This document shows positions 58,501-61,874 of a stretch of 64,000 nucleotides of DNA, in pieces. Every line of letters begins with the position of its first letter. Position 1 is the first letter of the stretch. A program made the position numbers and the translations under genes. This DNA is from Sipunculus nudus (taxonomy: Eukaryota; Annelida; Sipuncula; Golfingiida; Sipunculidae). The stretch is taken from the NCBI GenBank assembly GCA_026874595.1, contig CM049314.1, positions 9,416,729 to 9,480,728 of the forward strand, given 5' to 3'. The notes under the pieces are model-generated. The model saw nothing but the letters and a program-made list of their open reading frames with translations, was not told where the DNA came from and searched no databases.

Positions 58501-60743
58501 AAAATAATAATTCTTTTAATTAAGTTTAATCAGTCCATTTGAATCATTTTGCAGTGAATTATCGGATGTTAACCTTAGTCATCCAACCTTATAGCCTATT
58601 TGTCAAAACATATAACATCTGACCTGAAATATTCTATGAATATTTATTATGCTGTACAAAGTCAACTAATGTTTATGTATACATAAGATTATTCCAAAAA
58701 TAAGATTTCTGTATTCTGATTTTGCATTCACTAGCCATCTATTCATATTCAGAATATATTGATACAAAAAAGTTAATATATTAGCATGAAAAACACTTTG
58801 TTCAACAAAATAACTATTTGCTAACTGATAAAAGTATCTATAAATCTCTTTCACATAGTAACAACACCAGATCTCATCAACACCTTTAGTCTCTATAAAT
58901 AGCCTTCACACAATCCCAACTTCAGTTCACATCAAGATTCTAGACATCCATAAATAACTTTGGCATGATGGCAAGATTACAAGTGGAACACATGTTTTAA
59001 CCTTCAACTGTTCCTACAACTTGGTATGCATTTTCATGATAAGTTAAGTGTTTTATTTTAAACCAGTCAATACAAATTTATATGTAAAATGTCGCTTTAT
59101 CAAACTATCTATGAAACCCCATAAAACTGATTTCATGCCAATCTGTCCTCCAGTGTGACATAACTCCTCTACACACATATCACCCAAGCACTAAACCTGC
59201 TGTTTATTCCATTACACATGTTTCCATGAGGCCTTGTTGTTTTACACTAGAAAAAATATAGTTGTTCCATTTTCTCAACACCAGGTTATGTGCTCAAGTT
59301 TGGTATGTTGATTTATCATTTATTCATTGTCTGTGCATTCCAGAACAAAAAAAAAACCTTGCAGTTCCACTTTATTTCTAGTCTGTATGCGCAACATGCT
59401 GTTACCAGCAAAATTTAATTCTTGCAATACCAGTTAAAACTAATGTCTGATGACTACATATTCATTAGATTTTGCATGCAAAACATGCTTGTAATTCAAG
59501 TTCAGCTGAGCGTCATGGCCCATGGGCCTCTTGTTCTACATTTTAGAGCTGATTATAGAAAAACACTCAGAAGTTTATATCTCAGGAACCATTGTGTGGA
59601 TTTTCACAAAACTTACTATGATCACTGGGACTGATGGTCTGTATGTGCTGCACAATTTTGGTGGCGCCACCTGCAATTTCTGATTTTTTAATAGAATTTT
59701 ATCAGATTTTTTCAATTTTGGCCTTTTGTGCAGGATATCTCCAAAGGTATTCAACACAGGAATTTCATTTCTTCAGTGCTATTGCATTATATTTACAAAA
59801 TCTTGGTCAAGTTCAAAGATGGGTGATCTTGACCTACTTTTCAAGGTCACAGAGCTTAGTATAGAAAAAACTTAGGAGCTTATTTTTCAGGAAGCATTTA
59901 GTGGATTGTTATGAAACATGGTATATACCATGGTATATATTAAATTTATAAATGATTATCAACTTTTGCTAATATTCTAGTTTCGCAATGCAATGCTTAC
60001 AGATACTGGCCTAATGTTTGGTCTGTGGGCACATAATGACCACTTACAGATGGAGTTCGCGTTTCGTCCCAGTTAACCTATTTTTCACCATATGACAGAT
60101 CCTGAACATAGAAAATTTCATGAAAGACAGAAATTTTCATGAAAAATGCACATATATGGACTTTTTTCACAATGCCTGCAGATACGGGCCTGATTTTTGG
60201 TGTGTTGCTTGATAATGACCCTTTACAGATCGAGTTTGCATTTTGCCCTTGTTGACCTACTTTTGACCATACAACACTTCCTGAACTTAAAAAAATTTAC
60301 AAAATTTAACAAATGTTTCTAATTTGCCCCAGGCGGGGGCATTCGTGTCGTTCCGACACATCTAGCTTTTTCAATGTATTATCAGCTTTTTGCAATATAA
60401 GAAATAGATGTACTTGGCGTAAAAAAAAAATTGAAGTTGAAAGTCAATGGCCATCTTGGTAATATATTTCCATGAGTTGTTAAACTTAGTCCTGAACTCA
60501 GTCTCACCACAAGCCTGAGGAAAATGGCAATGTTTTTCTCATGATTTTCATGGCAGTGTAGTTAGAACATTTTTCTCCTTTTTTGTTCCTCAGTTTGTGG
60601 TAGAGGATTCAGTGGAAGAGAGAATGTTGGAGCTTCAAGAAAAGAAGAGATTACTGATGCAAGGTGCTTTTGCAAAGAAACAAACTGCCGAGGAACGTCG
60701 TACCACACGCATCAATGACCTCCGTAATCTAATGGATTTTTAA
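1450..60743 (+). CDS. HLTF: HLTF (helicase-like transcription factor), 25 visible exons, 5' end outside window
   Basis: SNF2-family, dsDNA-dependent ATPase and RING E3 ligase of the Rad5/HLTF group. In known members it works in the nucleus at stalled replication forks, reversing forks and polyubiquitinating PCNA with UBC13-MMS2. The spliced reading frame (1313 codons plus stop) shows, by residue of the visible part: C-terminal two thirds of HIRAN (about 1-75); conserved linker (136-160); Walker A GLGKT (224-228); a long low-complexity insert (257-751); [15 protein letters not shown] (motif Ia region, about 769-784); DEGH box (849-852); GTPIQNS (from 878); LRQICCHP; C3HC4 RING (C1064, C1067, C1079, H1081, C1084, C1087, C1101, C1104); [10 protein letters not shown]; motif [13 protein letters not shown] (1246-1256). 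The RING sits between the two helicase lobes, as in HLTF/Rad5. Human HLTF is about 1009 residues, so this protein is several hundred longer, nearly all in the insert. The orthologue call is very secure; the exact insert sequence depends on predicted splice sites. Only about 6.6% of the span is coding. Confidence 0.96.
1617..2479. other. Intron 1 (visible), no other feature
   Basis: AT-rich intron between HIRAN exons. I see no repeat family or coding segment in it. Confidence 0.7.
2480..2717 (+). CDS. HLTF: HLTF exon 2: end of HIRAN and linker
   Basis: The acceptor attttacag and donor CAG|gtatcc give [20 protein letters not shown], which closely matches the end of vertebrate HIRAN (VVPFGANN...MPL-MTFWG). 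A Ser/Thr/Pro-rich stretch follows and then YLSPEQ. The exon completes the split Gly codon of exon 1 and ends in phase 0. Confidence 0.95.
2718..3230. other. Intron 2, no other feature
   Basis: AT-rich intronic sequence; nothing recognised. Confidence 0.7.
3231..3305 (+). CDS. HLTF: HLTF exon 3: [13 protein letters not shown] linker
   Basis: A 75-nt exon between ctcatag and AAG|gtaac. It encodes 25 residues including [14 protein letters not shown] and EMEPAK, matching the conserved FDKLFEDLKEDDK...MEPA of vertebrate HLTF. Phase 0 at both ends. It is too short to stand out as an open frame by itself. Confidence 0.95.
3306..4438. other. Intron 3, with SINE near its 3' end
   Basis: Mostly AT-rich unique-looking sequence; a minus-strand SINE copy occupies its last few hundred bases, and a GC-richer stretch at 4012-4160 may be part of another repeat. 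Confidence 0.6.
4200..4371 (-). repeat. tRNA-derived SINE, copy 2
   Basis: Reverse complement shows the head GGCCTGGACAGCTGAGTGGT and an exact box B GGTTCGATCCC (plus-strand 4300-4310). This is the best preserved promoter of the family and shows its tRNA origin. Confidence 0.8.
4439..4607 (+). CDS. HLTF: HLTF exon 4: SNF2 N-lobe start (Q-motif region)
   Basis: The acceptor gttaccag precedes [20 protein letters not shown] and then ELPPFWEER...YYNTVT and [20 protein letters not shown] is the start of the SNF2 ATPase fold; ELPPFWE is specific to HLTF. The donor GGAG|gtaggt splits a Gly codon after its first base. Confidence 0.95.
5400..5760 (-). other. GC-richer island with weak antisense coding look, unrecognised
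   Basis: Clearly higher GC than the flanks. The reverse strand has open stretches such as [20 protein letters not shown] and [20 protein letters not shown] in different frames, interrupted by a stop between them. It could be a decayed transposon or retropseudogene fragment. I recognise no family and assign no function. Confidence 0.2.
6716..6766. repeat. Compound microsatellite (CA)n(TA)n
   Basis: An uninterrupted CA dinucleotide run passes directly into a TA run. Likely length-polymorphic. Confidence 0.95.
7469..7590 (+). CDS. HLTF: HLTF exon 5: Walker A
   Basis: The acceptor atatccag, then [25 protein letters not shown] is the P-loop that binds ATP. The exon ends VEGQVRMSK|gtgagt in phase 0. 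After this point vertebrate and mollusc proteins diverge into the long insert. Confidence 0.95.
7924..8086 (+). CDS. HLTF: HLTF exon 6: start of the long acidic insert
   Basis: The acceptor atcctgcag at 7915-7923 keeps the phase-0 frame open and gives [19 protein letters not shown], then [15 protein letters not shown] before the donor A|gtaagc. The upstream candidate AG at 7846-7847 would bring a stop codon in phase 0, so this start is preferred. A C-rich run follows the donor at once (8093-8112). No known fold is recognised in this part. Confidence 0.85.
8559..11869 (+). mobile_element. Family B element with family A insertion
   Basis: Starts with AGCTCAGCTGACTTTCAGTC after a T run and runs into TCCGTC/TCTGTC repeats. 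It ends with CAGCTGAGC, a TGACCCATGGGTCA hairpin and CTTG at 11866-11869. The body has several AGGTCA-rich core repeats (8880-9620). A full family A element is inserted at 10667-11550. It fills most of intron 6 (8087-11959), ending about 90 bp before exon 7. Confidence 0.7.
10667..11550 (+). mobile_element. Family A (HINE-like), complete copy
   Basis: Begins with a degenerate GTATCCGCC...GTTTTGCGGATAC hairpin. The core is tandem units of about 145 bp, each with GGTGGCGCCACC or a variant (first exact copy 10963-10974). It ends GGCGGATAC, a GTAGTCG...CGACTAC hairpin and CTAG (11547-11550). Flanks are T|T with no longer target duplication. No transposase frame, so non-autonomous. Confidence 0.75.
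11960..12077 (+). CDS. HLTF: HLTF exon 7: insert, acidic then basic
   Basis: The acceptor cctgtaaag and donor AAAAG|gtaaga. In the phase set by exon 6 it reads [20 protein letters not shown] and ends STSRGRSKR, a likely basic nuclear-targeting patch completed by exon 8. The phase match at both ends (1 in, 2 out) supports the exon although the sequence is not conserved enough to match a family. Confidence 0.85.
12135..12510. repeat. Tandem array, ~36-bp unit GGAAATCTCTGAGGTTCTAA
   Basis: About ten imperfect copies of a unit built on AGACATT-GAGGAAATCTCTGAGGTTC. It starts within about 60 bp of the donor of exon 7. Copies differ by small indels between AACAATAAAGA and AACAAAAAGA. Confidence 0.9.
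12523..12598 (-). repeat. tRNA-derived SINE head, second family
   Basis: The reverse strand reads GGCCTCGTGGTTAAGGCACT followed by a box-B-like GGTTCATGGGCC, a tRNA-like layout different from the first SINE family. Confidence 0.5.
13245..13318 (+). CDS. HLTF: HLTF exon 8: insert, [20 protein letters not shown]
   Basis: The acceptor tatttttcag and donor CAGG|gtaagc. In the phase left by exon 7 it encodes [14 protein letters not shown] and an acidic Ser run [11 protein letters not shown], typical of casein-kinase-2 target sequence. 74 nt. The other two frames look non-biological. Confidence 0.85.
13436..13622. repeat. Foldback element (inverted repeat)
   Basis: An arm near 13490-13511 (AAAATTTTAAACATGCAACAC) is inverted near 13602-13622 (GTGTTTGCATGTTAAAATTT). 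The segment between could form a stem-loop. Likely a small MITE; no target duplication identified. Confidence 0.55.
14055..17266. repeat. 41-bp minisatellite, roughly 70 units, in intron 8
   Basis: Unit GACTGCTAGTATCTTGACCT + TTCAGCATGATATACAAGTTG, 41 bp. Copies are mostly identical apart from a few fixed variants (GTTGG/GTTAG, CTTTCAG/CTGTCAG, ATATAC/ATGTAC) that recur in patches, suggesting higher-order spread. A SINE interrupts the array at 16699-16945. Every unit has a pyrimidine tract ending CAG. Copy number is estimated from length divided by period. Confidence 0.98.
16699..16945 (-). repeat. tRNA-derived SINE, copy 3, inside the minisatellite
   Basis: The reverse strand starts GCCTGGACAGCTGAGTGGTA, with box B GGTTCAATCCC (plus-strand 16881-16891) and an A/T-rich tail. 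Minisatellite units resume after it, so it inserted into an existing array, or the array later expanded on both sides. Confidence 0.85.
17455..17509 (+). CDS. HLTF: HLTF exon 9: 55-nt micro-exon of the insert
   Basis: The acceptor ttttgttttag and donor AG|gtaaca. Reads [19 protein letters not shown], with an Arg-rich end continued in exon 10. It lies less than 200 bp downstream of the large 41-bp minisatellite. Phases 1 in, 2 out fit both neighbours. Confidence 0.8.
17728..19659 (+). mobile_element. Family A, 5'-truncated copy with nested MITE
   Basis: Lacks the 5' hairpin. Core units with GGTGGCGCCACC or close variants recur about every 140-150 bp between 17914 and 18630. It ends GCGGATACACAG, GTTGACTACC and CTAG at 19656-19659. 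The MITE at 18680-19552 interrupts it near the 3' end. Confidence 0.7.
18680..19552. mobile_element. hAT-like MITE, 873 bp
   Basis: The left end TAGTGGTAGG is inverted as CCCATCACTA at the right end. Flanks CACACACC (18672-18679) and AACACACC (19553-19560) match at 7 of 8 bases, as expected for an 8-bp hAT target duplication. Inner ends share CGATTATGAAA. The empty site is visible in other family A copies. No transposase frame. Confidence 0.65.
19889..19968 (+). CDS. HLTF: HLTF exon 10: conserved [13 protein letters not shown] motif
   Basis: The acceptor cacccacag and donor AGAG|gtcagc. Encodes [20 protein letters not shown] and onward to PSKR. The basic patch followed by Y-L-E-S-D-D aligns with the KRRKTAVQYIESSDSEE motif in the same place of vertebrate HLTF, so it is one of the few conserved anchors of the insert. 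Confidence 0.88.
20336..22242 (+). mobile_element. Family B element, complete, nested in C
   Basis: The hairpin AGCTCAGCTGACT...AGTCATCTGAGCT begins it; CAGCTGAGC and CTTG end it. It carries TCCGTCCG repeats and a C run at 21202-21243. It serves as an unbroken reference for the copy at 30197-39827, which is split twice. Confidence 0.75.
21202..21243. repeat. Poly-C tract
   Basis: A C run with single A/T breaks. The same place in the second family B copy also has a C run (34456-34467), so it belongs to the element. The opposite strand could form G-quadruplexes. Confidence 0.9.
24043..24909 (+). CDS. HLTF: HLTF exon 11: large RGG and S/Q-rich disordered exon
   Basis: At 867 nt this is by far the largest exon. 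The acceptor tatcttcag is followed by a run of Gly-Arg dipeptides (residues 421-434), then a Ser/Asn/Gln/Thr-rich low-complexity stretch with repeated NQS/DQS/GQS units. The C-terminal part holds SQ or TQ pairs (ISQV, STQS, LTQA, LSQA) within about 100 residues, plus [12 protein letters not shown], a proline-directed site beside a basic patch. The donor GCTG|gtaaga ends it in phase 1. RGG runs commonly bind RNA or G-rich nucleic acid, and S/T-Q clusters are typical targets of ATM/ATR kinases; both roles are inferences here. Confidence 0.9.
24910..25527. repeat. Intron 11 with degraded SINE (25155-25345)
   Basis: A GGGGCCTAGACAGGCATTGG segment, TGGCTATGAGAGTGGGTTGT and an ending near AATAAATAG resemble the SINE at 831-1058, with much decay and no good box B. 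Confidence 0.5.
25528..25596 (+). CDS. HLTF: HLTF exon 12: [11 protein letters not shown] repeat, first copy
   Basis: The acceptor actgttctag and donor ACAG|gtgagc; 69 nt, phase 1 at both ends. Reads [20 protein letters not shown]. The core [12 protein letters not shown] recurs in exon 13, which suggests tandem exon duplication. Confidence 0.85.
25597..26360. other. Intron 12 with tRNA-like repeat (25690-25890)
   Basis: AT-rich TATATTTATATTT arms in inverted order flank a GC-richer segment with GAGCGGTATAGAAC and GGGTCGCATCC, reminiscent of tRNA boxes A and B. Possibly a third SINE type. The rest shows nothing. Confidence 0.35.
26361..26417 (+). CDS. HLTF: HLTF exon 13: [11 protein letters not shown] repeat, second copy
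   Basis: The acceptor tacattgcag and donor AAAG|gtgaat; 57 nt, phase 1 at both ends, so it can be skipped without a frame shift. Reads [19 protein letters not shown], a near copy of the exon 12 motif. Confidence 0.85.
26418..27082 (+). repeat. Intron 13 with family E repeat (from 26578)
   Basis: TATACCCCTGTCGCATGACA includes a CCTGTC/GACAGG hairpin, followed by CCATCTGTCTGTC and diverged tandem units (AATATTTAATGAGGTCAGAG). A relative lies at 42935-43300. Ends not defined. Confidence 0.45.
27083..27183 (+). CDS. HLTF: HLTF exon 14: SNF2 motif Ia region
   Basis: The acceptor gtacctaatag and donor CAG|gttagt. Encodes [20 protein letters not shown], then [14 protein letters not shown], the conserved RTTLIICPLSVLSNW of HLTF. 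This marks the return to the folded ATPase after the insert. Confidence 0.95.
27184..27875. other. Intron 14, no clear feature
   Basis: AT-rich with a C run at 27412-27424. No repeat family recognised. Confidence 0.6.
27876..28019 (+). CDS. HLTF: HLTF exon 15: SNF2 motifs Ib/Ic
   Basis: The acceptor gttaatcctag and donor AAG|gttagt; 48 codons, phase 0 at both ends. [10 protein letters not shown]...FYGTNR, then [18 protein letters not shown], matching KQDIVLTTYNIL of vertebrate HLTF. Confidence 0.95.
28159..28613. mobile_element. MITE-like inverted-repeat element in intron 15
   Basis: About 35-bp imperfect inverted repeats: GGCCAAAAAAAAGTAATTAT at 28159 mirrors the end at 28579-28613 (GTGCCTGAGAAATATTTC...GGCC). 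Both arms contain TTTCTCAGGCA or its complement. The interior is AT-rich and non-coding. No target duplication identified. Confidence 0.55.
28614..29369. other. Rest of intron 15, nothing recognised
   Basis: AT-rich intronic sequence up to exon 16, without visible repeat ends. Confidence 0.6.
29370..29502 (+). CDS. HLTF: HLTF exon 16: DEGH (Walker B)
   Basis: The acceptor atcggttag and donor ACAG|gtagta. Encodes [20 protein letters not shown] and ends RKWIIT. The DEGH box coordinates magnesium and catalyses ATP hydrolysis; [12 protein letters not shown] is highly conserved in HLTF. Confidence 0.96.
29503..29886. other. Intron 16, nothing recognised
   Basis: AT-rich 384-bp intron between the DEGH and GTPIQNS exons. 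Confidence 0.7.
29887..30022 (+). CDS. HLTF: HLTF exon 17: SNF2 motif III (GTPIQNS)
   Basis: The acceptor ttctggcacag, then [27 protein letters not shown] and [12 protein letters not shown]. The donor AA|gtaaat sits inside a Lys codon completed 10.2 kb downstream in exon 18. Confidence 0.95.
30893..34298 (+). mobile_element. Family B (core-repeat type) with family A nested
   Basis: Starts AGCTCAGCTGACTGAAAGTC and TCCGTCTGTCC. The core has about six units of roughly 335-340 bp, each ending with GGTGGCGCCACCTGTATTTT or a variant (31204, 31566, 31901, 32235 onward). Family A is inserted at 32946-34116. Ends TGACCCATGGGTCA and CTTG at 34295-34298. Confidence 0.75.
32946..34116 (+). mobile_element. 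Family A, complete copy nested in B
   Basis: Hairpin GTATCTGCCAAAACGAAGTT, core units with GGTGGCGCCACC near 33261, 33541 and 33691, 3' end TATTCTAG (CTAG 34113-34116). Youngest layer of this stack: A inside B inside B. Confidence 0.75.
35207..38778 (+). promoter_or_regulatory. Six CTCF-motif-like sites in family D
   Basis: Plus-strand matches at 35207-35225, 35662-35680, 37771-37789, 38098-38116, 38429-38447 and 38760-38778, for example TGGCCGCTAGGGGGCGCTG. The vertebrate CTCF consensus is TGGCCACCAGGGGGCGCTA. All point the same way; the last four are one per 330-bp unit. Binding is not shown; this is a motif observation. Confidence 0.45.
35985..36790. repeat. 147-bp tandem repeat in family D
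   Basis: Six units begin with a CTCGTCAAACGAG-type palindrome near 35985, 36131, 36278, 36427, 36574 and 36722, a spacing of 146-149 bp. Units share AACTCGGCGACTTTTACAGC and GACAGGTCTAGTTTT. Confidence 0.85.
39828..40221. other. Unique intron sequence before exon 18
   Basis: AT-rich sequence after the nested repeat stack with no visible repeat or coding segment. Confidence 0.6.
40222..40401 (+). CDS. HLTF: HLTF exon 18: end of N-lobe, LRR(T)K region
   Basis: The acceptor ttgtccacag, then [37 protein letters not shown] and [21 protein letters not shown] is the counterpart of ITLRRTK, and LPERRVY of LPERKVF. The donor AG|gtggga is weaker than the others. It follows the 10.2 kb repeat-filled intron. 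Confidence 0.95.
40402..41076. other. Intron 18
   Basis: AT-rich; a short stretch at 40905-40945 has AGGTCA half-sites like those of the repeat families, probably a repeat remnant. Confidence 0.55.
41077..41204 (+). CDS. HLTF: HLTF exon 19: LRQICCHP segment
   Basis: The acceptor tcctcatcag and donor TTAG|gtgagt. Encodes [20 protein letters not shown] and then [12 protein letters not shown], the conserved helix linking the first lobe to the RING insert. It ends in phase 1. Confidence 0.95.
41205..41634. other. Intron 19, nothing recognised
   Basis: AT-rich 430-bp intron with no visible feature. Confidence 0.7.
41635..41846 (+). CDS. HLTF: HLTF exon 20: RING finger, first six zinc ligands
   Basis: The acceptor gtaccaccag and donor CAG|gtagga. 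After an acidic linker it reads [20 protein letters not shown], then [13 protein letters not shown]1064/C1067, C1079/H1081 and C1084/C1087 give C-x2-C, C-x-H-x2-C-x2-C. Known RING domains of this type recruit the UBC13-MMS2 and RAD6-RAD18 E2 enzymes for PCNA ubiquitination. Confidence 0.96.
41847..43443. other. Intron 20 with SINE-like and family E repeats
   Basis: Splits the RING domain. Contains a tRNA-like head near 42400-42475 (GTTAGTGGTTAAGGCATCAA with AGTTGAAACCC as box B), and a family E relative from about 42935 with CCGTCTGTCTG and GAGGTCAGAGGTCA. Confidence 0.5.
43444..43572 (+). CDS. HLTF: HLTF exon 21: last RING cysteine pair and linker
   Basis: The acceptor ccgttctgcag and donor AAG|gttagt; 43 codons. 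[20 protein letters not shown] supplies the final C-x2-C (C1101, C1104). An acidic Glu-rich linker leads to TWQSSSK, as in vertebrate EWTSSSK. Confidence 0.96.
44081..44757 (+). mobile_element. Family F repeat in intron 21
   Basis: Starts AGCCCACAGCCCTTAAGCTG and GATGGGCT (an imperfect hairpin) and ends GGCTGAGGGCTTTTGTCATT. Core TATCTCTCAAAGGATTCACC and GGGTGCCACC match the part of family C after 22775, so C appears to be a fusion that carries an F-like core. Confidence 0.55.
45088..45988 (+). mobile_element. Family A, complete copy (reference)
   Basis: Cleanest copy: hairpin GTATCCGCCAAAAC-GAA-GTTTTGCGGATAC at 45088-45117, core units with GGTGGCGCCACC at about 145-bp steps (near 45400, 45549, 45681, 45830), then GGCGGATAC, a hairpin, and CTAG at 45985-45988. 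Flanks T45087 and T45989. No coding capacity. Confidence 0.8.
46297..46409 (+). CDS. HLTF: HLTF exon 22: helicase C lobe, motif IV
   Basis: The acceptor tatatttttag and donor GA|gtaagt. Encodes [20 protein letters not shown] and [17 protein letters not shown], matching [16 protein letters not shown]. Confidence 0.95.
46410..47283. repeat. Intron 22 with (TA)n microsatellite (46548-46592)
   Basis: A TA run followed by ATC repeats; the rest is AT-rich with nothing recognised. Confidence 0.85.
47284..47464 (+). CDS. HLTF: HLTF exon 23: helicase C lobe, motif V
   Basis: The acceptor tcacaaacag and donor CCA|gtgagt. [20 protein letters not shown], then [20 protein letters not shown] and [24 protein letters not shown] and DP are SNF2 signature motifs. 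Confidence 0.96.
47500..47795. repeat. ~32-bp tandem array after exon 23
   Basis: About nine imperfect units of ATTCAGCTAAGCTATATCTA + GACCATA, starting some 35 bp after the exon 23 donor. Each unit keeps CAGCT and CTAGACCATAA. The rest of the 0.8 kb intron (to 48260) is AT-rich with nothing recognised. Confidence 0.85.
48261..48341 (+). CDS. HLTF: HLTF exon 24: motif VI (arginine fingers)
   Basis: The acceptor ttatcaacag and donor AAG|gtaaca; 27 codons. [20 protein letters not shown] followed by RDVIITK. The Arg residues of DRCHRLGQ complete the ATPase site across the lobes. A 12.3 kb repeat-filled intron follows. Confidence 0.96.
51453..52599. mobile_element. TIR DNA transposon fragment/MITE, 1147 bp
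   Basis: The left end CAGAGTTTGCGAAA and right end (reverse complement) CAGAGTATGCGAAA match at 13 of 14 bases. Flanking TATAAT occurs directly on both sides (51447-51452 and 52600-52605), a likely 6-bp target duplication. Inner ends have several GGTCCTGC-type repeats. GC-richer than its host; no recognisable transposase. Confidence 0.65.
53761..53784. repeat. Poly-C tract
   Basis: An unbroken run of about 24 C. Prone to length variation and sequencing error. Confidence 0.95.
55523..56425. mobile_element. hAT-like MITE, 903 bp, with perfect 8-bp TSD
   Basis: Terminal inverted repeats TAGGGTTGGGACG and CGTCCCAACACTA differ at one base. Exact duplication ATGCCTAG flanks it (55515-55522 and 56426-56433), the 8-bp size of hAT elements. 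Subterminal CGATATC repeats occur at both ends. A 53-bp tandem duplication lies near 55741-55847. No transposase frame. Confidence 0.85.
60594..60743 (+). CDS. HLTF: HLTF exon 25: C-terminus and stop
   Basis: The acceptor ttgttcctcag, then [26 protein letters not shown] and LRNLMDF, then TAA at 60741-60743. It matches the vertebrate ending FIVKDSVEENML...KINEIRTLIDL. The short C-terminal helix ends the SNF2 C-lobe. Confidence 0.96.
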   Translation, partial: FVVEDSVEERMLELQEKKRLLMQGAFAKKQTAEERRTTRINDLRNLMDF

Positions 60744-61080
60744 TCGTCAGCATGGACATCTGAAGATTATCCTCAATGACTGTGTGCCAGCAAAACTTTC
60801 ATATGTAGATATTCAATTTTGGAAATTTGTGATGATTACTGTTAAAGATTAAAGGTGTTTTGATTAAAAAAGGAGGAAGAAAAAACCATGGTGCTGATGC
60901 AAGTCATTGCTTTTAACCTTTGTGGCCTTACTGTTCCATCTTGATAAAATATCAGGTTAGTCTGTTTAATATTTGTTTGTTATAACGAGGGACTTCATGA
61001 CTCAGTACCTTCCTTTTTGATATCAGGCAGATAGTTTCCATGTACATTGGATCGGTTCATTAATATGATCAGGTTTTTTA

Positions 61081-61174
61081 AGTTATTTGATATGGACAAT
61101 TAAGTTATCTGATATGGACATTTAAGTTATCTGATATGGACATTTAATTTATCTGATATGGACATTTAAGTTAT
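61081..61174. repeat. 22-bp tandem repeat in the 3' UTR
   Basis: About four copies of AAGTTATCTGATATGGACAT plus TT. If transcribed, it would give repeated sites in the HLTF 3' UTR. Confidence 0.9.
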
Positions 61175-61853
61175 ATCCTTGAGTATGTTCCTGCCTCTTT
61201 CTGCTCTTGTTTTGGGTTTATCAGCTAATAGATTAAGGTATATTCAGTATTAGCATGTATCAAAATCAAGAATACAGGATAATTCTAGGGAATGTTAATG
61301 TTAGGGAATATGTTAAAAAATGAATCCTTAAGACCTTGTAAAACATAATTTACTTAATATTTTTATCAAAAGCCTTCTTTGAGAAAAAAAGTCTTAATAT
61401 TGAATATTGAGGAGTCATTATGAGGGCATTTTCTTAAATATTGCATTTATGGCGATTCAGAATTCTATTAATTATGTTTAGATATGGAATTTGAATTTTA
61501 TAGAACTTGGCAAACAAGTTTCCGAACTTAGAGTTTATGTGCATCAAATAAGATGATAAATATAAATTAGATATTCAATTGAAATTTGGCAAATATTAAT
61601 TTTCTTAAATAGCTAAAATGAGTTTCCTTAATGACAGTTTATGTGGTCTGAAAAACATGATAAATGTAGATTGCATATTTAATTGCCAGTTGGCTCATCT
61701 AGGTTGTTACATGACCTAAGATTTATTTGTCATAAAATCACATCAGCCTGCCAAAGATAATGATGACTCAATAATCTGACACTACCTGTAAATTAAATTG
61801 ATGAACTTATGTTGGATACCTAGGCTGATAAGGTAACAGAGGACTGTTTGCAA

Positions 61854-61874
61854 GGGGTGGGGGGGGGGGGGGGT
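61854..61874. repeat. Poly-G tract
   Basis: A run of G after GCAAGGGGTG on the sense strand of the likely 3' UTR; can form a G-quadruplex in RNA. Confidence 0.85.

Larger units (their letters stand above)
49363..59533 (+). mobile_element. Family B (core-repeat type) nested in C, itself interrupted
   Basis: Starts AGCTCAGCTGACTGAAAGTC and ends CAGCTGAGCGTCATGGCCCA with CTTG (59530-59533). The junction CCCATTTTT...CTACATTTTAG restores family C. Core units of about 336 bp carry GGTGGCGCCACC near 49699, 50037, 50709, 57026, 57362 and 57700. Inside lie another B element (51074-55486), a hAT MITE (55523-56425), and further B starts at 56696 and 58414 without their own clear ends. 58500-59500 is AT-rich and otherwise featureless. 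Confidence 0.7.
48532..60365 (+). mobile_element. Family C element expanded to 11.8 kb by nested insertions (intron 24)
   Basis: The left part 48532-49362 and right part 59534-60365 join as the copy at 20254-23805. It begins with a perfect hairpin ATGCCCCCGCCAC-TTT-GTGGCGGGGGCAT (48532-48560), three ~179-bp core units, and F-like sequence, and ends GGCGGGGGCAT...CTAG (60362-60365). The middle is a family B element at 49363-59533. Together they fill almost the whole intron before the last exon. Confidence 0.75.
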
